In this document: positions 24,173-33,329 of the stretch, piece by piece
Numbering within the stretch: the stretch's first letter is position 1
How the letters are laid out: each line of letters opens with the position of its first letter
NCBI GenBank assembly: GCA_903789615.1
Contig: CAIFEV010000002.1
Span: 310,001 to 374,000, forward strand
Source of the DNA: an uncultured Lachnospiraceae bacterium
GTDB taxonomy: Bacteria > Bacillota > Clostridia > Lachnospirales > Lachnospiraceae
DNA length: 64,000 bases
Reading direction: 5' to 3'
Position numbers and translations under genes: made by a program
Notes under the pieces: model-generated
Databases searched by the model: none
Told to the model about the DNA's origin: nothing
Seen by the model: only the letters and a program-made list of their open reading frames with translations

Positions 24173-26393
24173 ACTCTTCCTCCCGCATCTTCTCAAAATA
24201 GTACAGTGCGGACTGAAAATCCCCCAGTGCCGGAAGCCTCAGTCCAAAGTGCATCAGCGCGCTGCCGGAAAATTCCCGGTCCGTCCTCTCCTCTTTTCCG
24301 TCCTTTAATACGCTTATGCGGTAGACGGCGTTCGGATCCAGCCCCTCTGCCCTCACAAAGCGGCTTCCCGTGTTGGGGCGTCCGAGCACCTGAACATAAG
24401 TAATGAGCGCCTGCGAACGGTCTTCAGAGACATTTTCCCAGCAGTCCCAGGGCTCCTCTTCGCACCAGCTGTTCAGCCGGTAATAGTCTCCTCCTGCCAC
24501 GAGTCCGTGGAAACGGTGGTAGCGCGCGATCTGTCCCGGAATCCGCTTTTTTTCTTCTTCCGACAGCTTCGTCATATCCAGTTCATACCCGAAGGTGCCG
24601 GCGAGTGCGACATTGGCGCGGGTTTCGATGGGAACATTGCGGCCGACCTGCTCATTCGGGCACTTGCTCACGTGAGCACCCATGGTCTCCATCGGGTAGA
24701 CAAGTGCCGTCCCCTCCTGAATGCGAAGGCGCTCTATGGCGTCTGTATCATCGCTCGTCCAGATCTGCGGGCTGTAGTAGAGCATGCCGGGGTCAAAGCG
24801 CGCACCGCCGGACGAGCAGTTTTCAAAGAGAATGTCCGGGAAATCCTTGATCAGTCTCTCCTGCATCTCGTAAAGCGCCAGCACGTACCGGTGCAGCAGT
24901 TCCCCCTGATATTCCGGTCCGCCGGCTGCACTTCCGAGATCGCACAAATACCGGTTCATGTCCCACTTCACATAGTCGATCTTCGTCGTCTCAAACGCGC
25001 TGCGGATCTGGTCACAGACCGCGTCCCGCACCTCTTTGCGCGTAATGTCCAGCACCAGCTGGTGGCGCGCCAGCGTCGGTTCACGGTCCTGTATCTGTAT
25101 CGCCCAGTCCGGATGTGCACGGAACAGGTCCGAATCCGGCGACACCATCTCCGGCTCGATCCAGATGCCGAACTTCATGTCCAGATCGTGGATCGCCTTA
25201 CCGAGTCTGGTGAGACCTCCCACGAGCTTCTTTTCATTGACGTACCAGTCGCCCAGCCCGCAGTCGTCATTGTTCCGCTTTCCGAACCATCCGTCGTCCA
25301 TGACGAACATCTCAACGCCGACAGCCTTCGCCGCTTTCGCGATCGCAATGAGCTTATCGGTATCAAAGTCAAAATACGTCCCTTCCCAGTTGTTGATGAG
25401 CACCGGGCGGTCCTTGTCCTTATACGGGCTGCGGATCAGATGTCTCCGGTACAAGCTGTGGAAAGACCGGGTCATTTTCCCCAGTCCTTCGCCGGAGTAC
25501 ACCAGAACGGCCTCGGGAGCCGTGAACGATTCACCCGCATTCAGAGTCCAGGCAAACTGCCAGGGGTGAATGCCCATGGTCATGCGCACACTCCCGTACA
25601 TCGAGAGGTCGGCCACCGCGGCGAAGTTGCCGGAGTAGACGAAATTCATCGCGTAAACCTCTCCGGTCTTCTGCGTTGTCTCCGGCGTGACAAGTGCCAG
25701 GAACGGATTCATCTGCGGGCTCGACACGCCGCGGATCGAGGAAAACACGCTGCGTCCGTGAAGGAGCTTACCCCTCTGTATATGCCGTTCTCTTGCCCAG
25801 GCTCCCTCAAGGGTAACGGTCTCAAAAGACCGGTTGTCCTTGTCAAGGCAGGCGCTCCCCGCCCGGTGCAGCACCAGTTTCTGTGTCCCTTCATTTTCAA
25901 TGACGGCGCTGCGGGTGATGGCATCCTCCTTCTCGAACACCGAATACAGCAGCGTCACCTTCAGCTTCAGAACCGGGTCCTTCAGAATCAGGTACAGCGT
26001 CTGCACGTCTCCCTGCTCATCCCCGGCAAATGTCGCCGGAAGCCCCGGCAGCGCCGGTTTTCCGGTCTCAATCTTATACGAGTCGTAAAACAGCTCACAG
26101 CCGCGCTGTCCGGCTTCATTCTCCACGTCCAGACAGCTGTCCCGGTAATCGCCAACACCTGCCGTCGGATACTCGAACGGAAACGAAGCAAGAAACGCGC
26201 ATTTATCGCGCTTTCTTACCTCCGGTCCCGGAACCTCACTGAGGCGGAACATGTCTTCTCCGCCAAAGCAGTTCACCCTGTCGCCGTAGTAGATGTGCCC
26301 TACATAGCCTTCCTGCGTGACACCGATGAGGTAGCTGGTGTGCGCGCTGTCAAGCCGGAACTGTCTTTTTTCTTCGCAGTATGTTATTGCCAT
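24162..26393 (-). CDS. GH36 alpha-galactosidase
   Basis: 743 residues, the typical length for bacterial AgaA/RafA-type enzymes. VMDDGWFGKRNND, IDYVKWDMNRYLCD with nucleophile Asp 478 and WTSDDTDAIERLRIQ with acid/base Asp 548 fall at the same residue numbers reported for Geobacillus AgaA. The N-terminal beta-supersandwich and C-terminal beta domain are present. It hydrolyses melibiose, raffinose and related alpha-galactosides in the cytosol. It lies 19 bp after the MsmG permease gene, so import and cleavage are co-expressed. Confidence 0.95.
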   Translation of the reverse strand: MAITYCEEKRQFRLDSAHTSYLIGVTQEGYVGHIYYGDRVNCFGGEDMFRLSEVPGPEVRKRDKCAFLASFPFEYPTAGVGDYRDSCLDVENEAGQRGCELFYDSYKIETGKPALPGLPATFAGDEQGDVQTLYLILKDPVLKLKVTLLYSVFEKEDAITRSAVIENEGTQKLVLHRAGSACLDKDNRSFETVTLEGAWARERHIQRGKLLHGRSVFSSIRGVSSPQMNPFLALVTPETTQKTGEVYAMNFVYSGNFAAVADLSMYGSVRMTMGIHPWQFAWTLNAGESFTAPEAVLVYSGEGLGKMTRSFHSLYRRHLIRSPYKDKDRPVLINNWEGTYFDFDTDKLIAIAKAAKAVGVEMFVMDDGWFGKRNNDDCGLGDWYVNEKKLVGGLTRLGKAIHDLDMKFGIWIEPEMVSPDSDLFRAHPDWAIQIQDREPTLARHQLVLDITRKEVRDAVCDQIRSAFETTKIDYVKWDMNRYLCDLGSAAGGPEYQGELLHRYVLALYEMQERLIKDFPDILFENCSSGGARFDPGMLYYSPQIWTSDDTDAIERLRIQEGTALVYPMETMGAHVSKCPNEQVGRNVPIETRANVALAGTFGYELDMTKLSEEEKKRIPGQIARYHRFHGLVAGGDYYRLNSWCEEEPWDCWENVSEDRSQALITYVQVLGRPNTGSRFVRAEGLDPNAVYRISVLKDGKEERTDREFSGSALMHFGLRLPALGDFQSALYYFEKMREEEYEN

Positions 26394-26412
26394 CTTTGGT
26401 CCTCATTTCTCA

Positions 26413-27255
26413 TCAGAGTTTTGTGCCGGATGTGGCAATTCCCTGGATGAACTGCTTCTGGAAGATCAGGTACAGGATGATCATCGGAATGCAGGCGATC
26501 AGGGAAGCCGCCATCAGCTGCGGATAATTGGTCGCGTACTGGCCCTGCATCGTCGCGAGCGCCGCGGCGAGCGGCTCCTTCTTCGCGTCCGTGCATACAA
26601 CCATCGGCCAGAGCAGTTCCTTATAGGCGAACACGGCCGTAAAGATGCCGAGTGCCACCATGGAGGATCTGGCGAGCGGAGCCATGATGAATACAAACGT
26701 CTGCGGAATGCTGCAGCCGTCCAGTCTGGCCGCCTCCTCCAGGTCCTTCGGAAGCTGCATATACGCCTGCCGCAGCAGGAATGTCCCGAATGCCGTGACA
26801 AGGCCCGGGAACACCAGCGCAAACATCGTGTTGGTCATCTGCAGGCTGCTGATCATAGTATACTGCGGAATTGTGAAAATCTGGCTCGGGATCATCATCT
26901 GGATCAGAACCAGAGAGAACATGAGATTCTTCCCCGGGAACTTCAGTCTCGCGAACGCATACCCGGCAAATGTCGCCGTCGCGCATGCGCACACCACCCG
27001 CCAGAAGATCAGAAGCAGCGTGTTTTTGTACAGGAGCGGAAAACTCATGTTGTTCCATACCGTTACAAACGCGTCTGTCTTCCATACTTTCGGGAAAATC
27101 ACGAACGGATTCACACTGGTGGCTTCCGTAACCGTCTTGAAGGAAGTCAGGAACATCCATGCAAACGGAACGATCATGAGGATTGAGAAGAAAATCAGAA
27201 CCGCCTGAATGATCACCGTATTGATAACCTTGTTGACTTTTTTACTCTGTGACAT
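26413..27255 (-). CDS. msmG: Carbohydrate ABC permease, MsmG/MalG type
   Basis: 280 residues with six membrane segments. The EAA loop EEAARLDGCSIPQTFVFIMA contacts the ATPase. The C-terminus KQFIQGIATSGTKL is typical of MsmG/RafG. It pairs with the MsmF-type permease 21 bp upstream and with the MsmE-like binding protein. The raffinose/melibiose specificity is inferred from the GH36 and GH27 genes behind it. Confidence 0.9.
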   Translation of the reverse strand: MSQSKKVNKVINTVIIQAVLIFFSILMIVPFAWMFLTSFKTVTEATSVNPFVIFPKVWKTDAFVTVWNNMSFPLLYKNTLLLIFWRVVCACATATFAGYAFARLKFPGKNLMFSLVLIQMMIPSQIFTIPQYTMISSLQMTNTMFALVFPGLVTAFGTFLLRQAYMQLPKDLEEAARLDGCSIPQTFVFIMAPLARSSMVALGIFTAVFAYKELLWPMVVCTDAKKEPLAAALATMQGQYATNYPQLMAASLIACIPMIILYLIFQKQFIQGIATSGTKL

Positions 27256-27276
27256 AGCCGCACCTTCTTCCCCGGA

Positions 27277-28194
27277 TCAATAGTAGAATACCCATTTCTT
27301 CTGCAGCTTCATCTGAATCGCCGTGATGATCAGAACGCAGATTACCAGAAGCAGGGCAATTGCCGAACCATAGCCTTTGTTGTGGTTGACGAAGGAGTAC
27401 TGATAGAACAGGTAAACAATGGACTGGGTCTTCGGCAGCGCCGGATTGGACTTGTCCATAACCATGTAGATCAGGTCGAACACCTGCAGCGCTCCGATGA
27501 TCCGCGTTACCATAACGAAGAAAACAGTCGGGGAGAGCAGCGGCAGAGTGATCTTGAAGAACTCATAGACGCCGTTTGCGCCGTCCACCTGTGCCGCTTC
27601 ATAATAATCGTACGGGATCTCCTGCAGGCCGGCCAGGAACAGAATCATGTTGTAGCCGAGCACGGACCACACGCCGATGACGCCGATACTGATCCAGGCG
27701 GTCGACGGATTGGAGATCCACTCTATATTGGTGTGGAAGATGTTGTTGATCAGACCGAACTTGGTGTTGTACAGCCAGCGCCACACCATCGCAACCGCCG
27801 CCGGCGCCGCCACCATCGGCAGGAAGAAAACGGCGCGGTAGAACGTCCGGCCCGCAATTTTCTTGTTCAGAAGCACGGCGAGTATAAGACCCAGAATGAT
27901 GGAGAACGGAACTTCAATCAGGGAATACTTGAATGTGTTCCAGAGAGCCTGCCATACTTCCGTATCCTGAAACAGCTGCTGATAGTTTTCGAGGCCGACG
28001 AAAACATTGCCCTTTCCGAAATCGCCGGTCCTGAAGAACGTCTGATAAACGGACTGAATAAGCGGCCAGATGTTTAAAATAATAAGTCCCGCCATGGTCG
28101 GGAGAATAAAAATCCAGCCCCAGAGAGCCTGGCTTTTATCCCACTTGGTCATCTTGTGTTTTTTTGCTTTGGTCACACCGGATTTTCCAGCCAT
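27277..28194 (-). CDS. msmF: Carbohydrate ABC permease, MsmF/MalF type
   Basis: 305 residues from ATG 28194 (AGGAGGGGAAAGAT upstream). Membrane segments include LWGWIFILPTMAGLIILNIW, and the coupling loop is YEAAQVDGANGVYEFFKITL. It is the second half of the importer channel with MsmG. A long hairpin lies between it and the binding-protein gene. No ATPase gene is present in the locus. Confidence 0.9.
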   Translation of the reverse strand: MAGKSGVTKAKKHKMTKWDKSQALWGWIFILPTMAGLIILNIWPLIQSVYQTFFRTGDFGKGNVFVGLENYQQLFQDTEVWQALWNTFKYSLIEVPFSIILGLILAVLLNKKIAGRTFYRAVFFLPMVAAPAAVAMVWRWLYNTKFGLINNIFHTNIEWISNPSTAWISIGVIGVWSVLGYNMILFLAGLQEIPYDYYEAAQVDGANGVYEFFKITLPLLSPTVFFVMVTRIIGALQVFDLIYMVMDKSNPALPKTQSIVYLFYQYSFVNHNKGYGSAIALLLVICVLIITAIQMKLQKKWVFYY

Positions 28195-28215
28195 ATCTTT
28201 CCCCTCCTGTAAACA

Positions 28216-28249
28216 GACAGGGGCGGACTTTCTTACGTCCGCCCCTGTC
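28216..28249 (-). promoter_or_regulatory. Intercistronic hairpin between binding-protein and permease genes
   Basis: GACAGGGGCGGAC (28216-28228) and GTCCGCCCCTGTC (28237-28249) form a perfect 13-bp GC-rich stem with an 8-base loop and no T-run. At this place, as in malE-malF systems, such a structure would protect the upstream message or dampen read-through, giving more binding protein than permease. Confidence 0.75.
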
Positions 28250-28284
28250 ACAAGACTGAATACGCATCGGTATCGGACGCTTTT

Positions 28285-29667
28285 TCAGTTGCTCTTTGCA
28301 CTTTCCTTGGAGATGGCGCTGTTCATATCCGCAGCAACCTGCTTGCAGGTTTCCGCCATCTTGCTGGGATCTGCCCATGCAGTCACAAGATCTTTGTTCA
28401 TCTGATCCTCCCACACGGAGGTATTATAAGTGTACGGGCGGAGCACCAGCTTGTTCGTTGCGTTGCCGGTCTTGGCTTCCGTCTCCTGCAGATACGGCTT
28501 CAGATTGAACTTGTCCGTATTGTTGACCCAGGTGTCCGACGTGTTGTTGTAAGCGCTCATCGTCACGCCCAGCTGTGCCTGCATCTCCTGCATGTCCTTG
28601 CTGCCGAGCCACTCCAGAAGCTTCCAGCAGTCATCCGGACGGGTTGTCTTTGCGGAAGCAGCCCATCCGAGGCCGTTGCAGATCGAGGCCCGCACACCGG
28701 TCTCCTTGTCATACGGCAGAATGGCTACGTCGCAGTTAGCCGTCATGTAATCGTTCTGCTTGAAGGCCGGTACCATCCAGGAGCCCTGGGTGCACATCGC
28801 AACGGTTCCTGACTCTATCAGCGCGTCATCCTTGGTCTCACTCATGACGGACGGATCCGGACAGTATTTCAGAAGTTTGCCGACCGTTTCCATCGCCTCA
28901 ATGGTTTTAGCGCTGTCAAACTCCGATTTAGTCTTGTCTTCGCTTAAAACAGAACCGCCATGCGAATAAATGATGTTATAATAGCCAGCCTGATTGTTGT
29001 CAGAACTCATAGAGAACCCGTACTGCGATCCGTCGTCCTTTGTCAGCTTCTCCGCAGCTGTCAGAACATCATCCCATGTCCAGGTCTCATCCGGATAGGA
29101 AAGACCCGCCTCGTCAAACATGGTCTTGTTGTACCAGAGCGCGATGGTATCGTAGTCCTTCGGAATGGCATAGTGCTTGCCGTTGTAGGTGTACAGCTGT
29201 GTCACCTGTTCCATGTAATTGGAAAGATCAATCGTCGAGCTCTTCTCAATATACGGATCCAGATCCAGCAGCATGCCGTTGTTCATGTACATCTGGGAAT
29301 TGTTCGAGTGCATCCAGAAAACATCCGGAAGGGAGCCGCCTGTCGCCGCTGCCTCCAGCGCCGTCCAGTACGAATTCCAGTCCTTGACCTGAAGATCGGT
29401 CTTGATGCCCGTCTCTTCCGTAAACTTGTCCAGAATCTTCTGAATTCCCGGCTGCTGATTGGTATCCCAGATCAGGACCTCCAGGGCGTCTGAGCTGCCG
29501 GAGCCCTTGATCTCCGATGCAGCCGTCGTAGTCGTACCGCCTGCTGCACCTGCTGTCGTTGTCGTTCCGGCTGCTCCGGCAGTCGTTGTGCCGGACCCGG
29601 AACCGCACGCCGTAAGTGACGCGGCCATTACACCGGCCAGTGCGCCGGCAAATATCTGTTTCTTCAT
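28285..29667 (-). CDS. msmE: ABC sugar-binding lipoprotein, MsmE type
   Basis: 460 residues from ATG 29667 with AGGAGGGAATCC upstream. The lipoprotein signal ends at SLTACGSG, so the Cys is the expected anchor, followed by a Thr/Ala/Gly-rich linker of about 35 residues. The rest is a family 1 solute-binding fold (LPDVFWMHSNNSQMY, ALWYNKTMFDEAGL). It binds alpha-galactosides or similar oligosaccharides outside the membrane and feeds MsmF/MsmG. It is first in the operon. Confidence 0.9.
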   Translation of the reverse strand: MKKQIFAGALAGVMAASLTACGSGSGTTTAGAAGTTTTAGAAGGTTTTAASEIKGSGSSDALEVLIWDTNQQPGIQKILDKFTEETGIKTDLQVKDWNSYWTALEAAATGGSLPDVFWMHSNNSQMYMNNGMLLDLDPYIEKSSTIDLSNYMEQVTQLYTYNGKHYAIPKDYDTIALWYNKTMFDEAGLSYPDETWTWDDVLTAAEKLTKDDGSQYGFSMSSDNNQAGYYNIIYSHGGSVLSEDKTKSEFDSAKTIEAMETVGKLLKYCPDPSVMSETKDDALIESGTVAMCTQGSWMVPAFKQNDYMTANCDVAILPYDKETGVRASICNGLGWAASAKTTRPDDCWKLLEWLGSKDMQEMQAQLGVTMSAYNNTSDTWVNNTDKFNLKPYLQETEAKTGNATNKLVLRPYTYNTSVWEDQMNKDLVTAWADPSKMAETCKQVAADMNSAISKESAKSN

Positions 29668-29969
29668 GGATTCCCTCCTGTAATGCCGATAACTCCTCTG
29701 TTTTTCGTTATGCATATTGTACAACACGCTCTGCTTAGTGACTTAATACTAGTGCATTTTGCACTGTCACTCCATGGCAGAACGTATGCAAAATATGGCA
29801 AATTGTGCTGTTATTTTGCTTTATTTTTGTCTGTTTTGTGCATTTCGTGGTACGATATATAGAAGAAAGAAAAGCGTTTTTGCAATATTTGCCGGGCTTA
29901 AAGCCCCTGTGAGAAAAAGAAAATTTTTGCAGTATCACCCTGAAATTCCGGAAGGAGAAAGGTACACTT
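29668..29969. promoter_or_regulatory. Divergent control region of msmE and yesL
   Basis: A 302-bp AT-rich gap. Towards msmE, TACAAT is present at about 29727-29732 (minus). A 15-bp palindrome AGTGCATTTTGCACT (29751-29765) sits just upstream of it, and related GTGCATTT and GCAAAAT elements recur near 29784-29845. Towards yesL, TTGTGC (29836-29841), a 16-bp spacer and TATAGA (29858-29863) form a possible promoter. The AraC protein encoded at 30614-31582 is the likely binder. These assignments are by eye. Confidence 0.5.
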
Positions 29970-30617
29970 ATGCATATTTTCAGAGAAGACACTCCGCTCG
30001 GGCGTATTCTGGGCGCTGCCGGTGACATCATTATCACCAATCTGCTGTTTGTCCTGCTCTGTGTCCCGGTAATCACCATCGGAGCCGCCGTCTCGGGGCT
30101 GGAGTACTTTCATCTGAAACGAAGACGCGGGTCCGATGAATCAGCCCCCGGACTTCTGCTTGAGGGATTCCGGATGAATTTCAAACAGTCCACCATCGGA
30201 TGGCTTCTCCTCTGTCTGCTGTTCTACCTGATCACGGTAGATCTGAGCGCCTTCGGACAGGACGGAGCCATGGAAAATCAGGCGCTGTACATCGTTTCGC
30301 TTGTCATCGCCGCCTGCCTGCTCTTCTTTGCCTGTTATTATTTCTCTGTTGTCTGTGCCTTCAAGGGCAGCCTGAAGACACTTGCAGCAGATTCGATCAT
30401 GATGGCCGGCAGGCATCCTCTCTCCACACTGGCCATGGCGGCGCTGCCGGCCCTCGGCGCGTGGGTTACGCTGCGCAGCGCCGATCTGCTCCTGGCGCTC
30501 ATCCCGGTCTGGATCGCCTGCGGCTTCAGTCTGATCGCCTGGGCAGATTCCTATATCCTGATCCGCATCTTCCGTCCGTATCTGCCTGCATCCCCTTCGG
30601 AAGATACCCGCTCTTAA
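29970..30617 (+). CDS. YesL family (DUF624) membrane protein
   Basis: 215 residues with GGAAGGAGAAAGG upstream. The N-terminus LGRILGAAGDIIITNLLFVLLCVPVITIGAA and about five membrane helices match the DUF624/YesL family, which is repeatedly found beside LplABC/MsmEFG importers and YesN/AraC regulators. Its function is not known; a role in importer assembly or sensing is often guessed. Its stop codon overlaps the stop of the convergent AraC gene (shared TTAA). Confidence 0.85.
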   Translation: MHIFREDTPLGRILGAAGDIIITNLLFVLLCVPVITIGAAVSGLEYFHLKRRRGSDESAPGLLLEGFRMNFKQSTIGWLLLCLLFYLITVDLSAFGQDGAMENQALYIVSLVIAACLLFFACYYFSVVCAFKGSLKTLAADSIMMAGRHPLSTLAMAALPALGAWVTLRSADLLLALIPVWIACGFSLIAWADSYILIRIFRPYLPASPSEDTRS

Positions 30618-31582
30618 AGCACCGAGTTCAGCCCGTATGCGATCTGCTGCGCACTTTTTTCCACATGGACGGTGTGGCTCTTCCGATACGCACCCGGACT
30701 CTGCTCATAGTATTTCCGGAAGGATTTGTCAAAGGCCATGGAGTCGTCATACCCGCACAGGTGACTTATCTCCGTGATCGTTTTCCCGGTGTTCAGAAGA
30801 AGATACTTTGCCTGCCGCATCCGCACCCGCGTCAGATACTCCTTGGGAGGCATGTGCATCAGGGTCTTGAAACTGTGCGTGAGATAGCTGCGGGATACGC
30901 CGATTTTCTCCGCCACCTCTGTCAGCCGGATTTTCTCCGCATAGTGATAATCCAGATAATCGACCAGATACCGCACGTATGTGCTGCCGGGATAATCCAG
31001 CAGCTGCTGCTCTGTCTCTGCGTTACCCTCCATCAGTTCCGCCAGAATGTCCAGAAGCAGTGCCAGCCGCCGGACCTCGTCCAGACAGGTGAGCGAGCCA
31101 TAGTCCGTGATCTTCGTCACCTTCTGCCAGATATCCTCCGGATCCGGAGCGCTGACGACATAGCGTTTTCCCTTTTCAAAACCGATCCGCTTCACATATG
31201 CGTCACAGCGGAACCCTTCAAACCCGATCCAGCAGTACTCCCACGGGTCGTCCATATCTGCCGCATAATGATAAAACTCCCCCGGAAACATGGCAAATGC
31301 CTGACCGGCCCCGATCCGGTATGTTTTCCCACTTACCGTAAATGTCCCTTTTCCCCGGAGCACGGTGTGGATGACATAGTTTTTCCGATACCCTTCCCAC
31401 ATATGCCCGGGCGGGCACTCCTGCGTCCCGCAGTACTCCAGACAGATTCCGCCGATCGGTGCCGTTGTGGACACGATCGTCGGCTCGATCCGGTTGATGT
31501 CCATCAGGCACTGATAATATACACTGCGTCCTATTTTTCTCACCCCCAGAAAATCACAATCCGCCAGGCAGCGGATTTTCAC
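30614..31582 (-). CDS. AraC family regulator, MsmR-like
   Basis: About 322 residues. The N-terminal cupin arm (GHMWEGYRKNYVIHTVLRG, YRIGAGQAFAMFPGEFYHY) binds sugar, and the C-terminal HTH pair (IRLTEVAEKIGVSRSYLTHSF, KTITEISHLCGYDDSMAFDKSF) binds DNA. The start is uncertain: GTG 31582 is the longest option, while ATG 31504 gives a 296-residue form starting MDINRIEPT; neither has a clear ribosome site. The context beside msmE-msmF-msmG and alpha-galactosidases suggests it activates that operon in response to alpha-galactosides. Confidence 0.88.
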   Translation of the reverse strand: MKIRCLADCDFLGVRKIGRSVYYQCLMDINRIEPTIVSTTAPIGGICLEYCGTQECPPGHMWEGYRKNYVIHTVLRGKGTFTVSGKTYRIGAGQAFAMFPGEFYHYAADMDDPWEYCWIGFEGFRCDAYVKRIGFEKGKRYVVSAPDPEDIWQKVTKITDYGSLTCLDEVRRLALLLDILAELMEGNAETEQQLLDYPGSTYVRYLVDYLDYHYAEKIRLTEVAEKIGVSRSYLTHSFKTLMHMPPKEYLTRVRMRQAKYLLLNTGKTITEISHLCGYDDSMAFDKSFRKYYEQSPGAYRKSHTVHVEKSAQQIAYGLNSVL

Positions 31583-31629
31583 AAACCGTTTGCATCTGCC
31601 CCCATTTTACCATAATTTTCTCACGCATC

Positions 31630-31658
31630 TTGCATCCGCAGTTCCAGCATTCTATGAT
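31630..31658 (+). promoter_or_regulatory. Promoter of the GH5 gene
   Basis: TTGCAT (31630-31635), 17-bp spacer, TATGAT (31653-31658), with the GH5 ATG 43 bp downstream. Confidence 0.65.
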
Positions 31659-31700
31659 ATTTGTATATACATCCGTGAAAGCAAAAAGGTGGGGGGATAT

Positions 31701-32738
31701 ATGCGGATTTTTGAAGGATTTCAAAAAGGAGTCAATCTCGGAGGGTGGATTTCCCAGTTTTCGGAATTTGATGAAAATCATTTTAGCACATTTATCACGG
31801 AAGATGACATCCACACCATCGCAGGACTCGGCTTTGACCATGTGCGGGTCCCGGTCGATTACACTGTGCTTCAGGACGAAGACGGTCGGATCCGGGAAGC
31901 CGGATTCCGCCATCTGGCCGACTGCCGGAGATGGTGTGAAGCCTGTCATCTCAACATGCTGATCGATCTGCATGAATGTTACGGATATTCTTTTGATCCG
32001 CTGAAACGCGGTATGGACCGGAAGCGCTTCTTCTATGATGAATCTCTGCAGCAGCGCTTTCTGAATCTGTGGAAAGAGATCGCCGTGCGGTTCGCCCCCT
32101 GGCAGGAACAGGTTGCATTTGAACCTCTCAACGAAGTTGTTCTGCCGGAAGTATCCGACGCATGGAATGCCCTTGCCGCAAGATACATCCGAATGATGCG
32201 TACCATCGTCCCGGACAGCTATATCGTCATCGGCGGAGTCCGTTACAACAATGTACTAAGTGTTCCGCTTCTGAATCTGCCGGCAGATGACAGACTGGTG
32301 TACAACTTTCACTGCTATGAGCCCATGATTTTTACACATCAGGGCGCCTACTGGGTTGACGGTATGCCATCGGATTTTCGGATCGGTTACCCGAAAACAC
32401 TGGCGGAATACAAAGAAGCCGGCGAATGTCTGGACGCCGATCTTGCCGGTGCTGTCTATGAAAAAGGAATCCGGGACATCGGCGAAGGTTTTTTTGAAGA
32501 TATATTTGCACCGGCCATTAAAAAAGCAGAGCATGACAATGTCCCGCTTTACTGCGGCGAATACGGCGTGATCGATCTGGCGGACAACCGCGACAAACTC
32601 CGCTGGCTGCGCGATATTCACAGCGCCTTCCAAAAGTCCGGGATCGGACACGCACTCTGGAACTACAAAGAAAAAGATTTTGGTTTGCAGGATGAGCGGT
32701 TCTCCGAAATCCGGGATGAATTCATTTCCATCCTCTGA
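31701..32738 (+). CDS. GH5 family glycoside hydrolase, intracellular
   Basis: 345 residues from ATG 31701 with GGTGGGGGGATAT upstream. KGVNLGGWISQF and HVRVPVDYTVLQDEDGR open a GH5 barrel. FEPLNEVVL holds the acid/base Glu 145 and YCGEYGVID the nucleophile Glu 287; HCYEPMIFTHQG is the conserved His/Tyr region. There is no signal peptide, so the enzyme acts on imported oligosaccharides, and beta-glucan, mannan or gluco-oligosaccharide substrates are all possible. It is a single-gene transcript with its own promoter and terminator, divergent from the AraC gene. Confidence 0.88.
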   Translation: MRIFEGFQKGVNLGGWISQFSEFDENHFSTFITEDDIHTIAGLGFDHVRVPVDYTVLQDEDGRIREAGFRHLADCRRWCEACHLNMLIDLHECYGYSFDPLKRGMDRKRFFYDESLQQRFLNLWKEIAVRFAPWQEQVAFEPLNEVVLPEVSDAWNALAARYIRMMRTIVPDSYIVIGGVRYNNVLSVPLLNLPADDRLVYNFHCYEPMIFTHQGAYWVDGMPSDFRIGYPKTLAEYKEAGECLDADLAGAVYEKGIRDIGEGFFEDIFAPAIKKAEHDNVPLYCGEYGVIDLADNRDKLRWLRDIHSAFQKSGIGHALWNYKEKDFGLQDERFSEIRDEFISIL

Positions 32739-32746
32739 ATATCAGG

Positions 32747-32778
32747 CGCCGGGGCTTAAGTCCGGCGTCTTTATTTTT
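32747..32778 (+). terminator. Terminator of the GH5 gene
   Basis: CGCCGG (32747-32752) pairs with CCGGCG (32762-32767), followed by TCTTTATTTTTG. Confidence 0.75.
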
Positions 32779-32842
32779 GTCCGTTTCCTTCTCTTCCGCC
32801 AGCCCTTCGAAACACTTGCAACTTGATGGCGGCTTCCTCCAG

Positions 32843-32870
32843 TTGATCTATAACATTCAGACGTTATAAT
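32843..32870 (+). promoter_or_regulatory. Promoter and operator of the HipBA-like module
   Basis: TTGATC (32843-32848), 16-bp spacer, TATAAT (32865-32870). A palindrome, TATAAC (32849-32854) with GTTATA (32863-32868), fills the spacer and overlaps the -10. This is the expected place for antitoxin autorepression. Confidence 0.65.
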
Positions 32871-32888
32871 ATGACCGGGAGGCACTTT

Positions 32889-33329
32889 ATGGAAAACGAA
32901 AATTTCTGCAGAATTGTTAAAGACTCCGGCTATTCGCTTTATAAAATTGCGAAGTCTGCCGGCATTCCCTACACGACCGTAAACCAGCTGTACCGGGGAA
33001 AGACGGACATAAATCACGCTCAGGTGCAGACGGTATTTCGTATAGCCTGCCTTCTTGGCTGCCATGTAGAAGATCTTATGAACCGGTTTGATTTTTTGTC
33101 CGGAGCAACCGGAACCGCACAGGGGATATCCTACACATGGGGGTCCAATGGCAAAACAACAATTATACAGTTTCAGGATAACGGAAGGACTGTAACTTTG
33201 GATATGAACGTTCCTCTTACATGCCCGTCAGACAGGAAGTACTACGGGCAAATGGCAGATATGAGCATAGAAGATTATTTACAGGATAAAAAAGATCAGG
33301 AAATAATGGAAGGAATGTTGAATGGATGA
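32889..33329 (+). CDS. Xre-type helix-turn-helix antitoxin (HipB-like)
   Basis: 146 residues from ATG 32889 with GGGAGG six bases upstream, preferred over an ATG 6 codons earlier that has no ribosome site. The N-terminal 60 residues are an Xre helix-turn-helix (YSLYKIAKSAGIPYTTVNQLY). The remainder is a small beta domain (TWGSNGKTTIIQFQDNGRTV) and a charged C-terminal tail. It overlaps the kinase gene by 8 bp. In HipBA systems the HTH protein neutralises the kinase and represses the operon. Base composition is clearly more AT-rich than the flanking loci, suggesting transfer. Confidence 0.78.
   Translation: MENENFCRIVKDSGYSLYKIAKSAGIPYTTVNQLYRGKTDINHAQVQTVFRIACLLGCHVEDLMNRFDFLSGATGTAQGISYTWGSNGKTTIIQFQDNGRTVTLDMNVPLTCPSDRKYYGQMADMSIEDYLQDKKDQEIMEGMLNG

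Noticed and set aside
24507-26450. 647-codon plus-strand open frame
   Set aside because: Antisense shadow of the GH36 gene, with no recognisable protein motifs.
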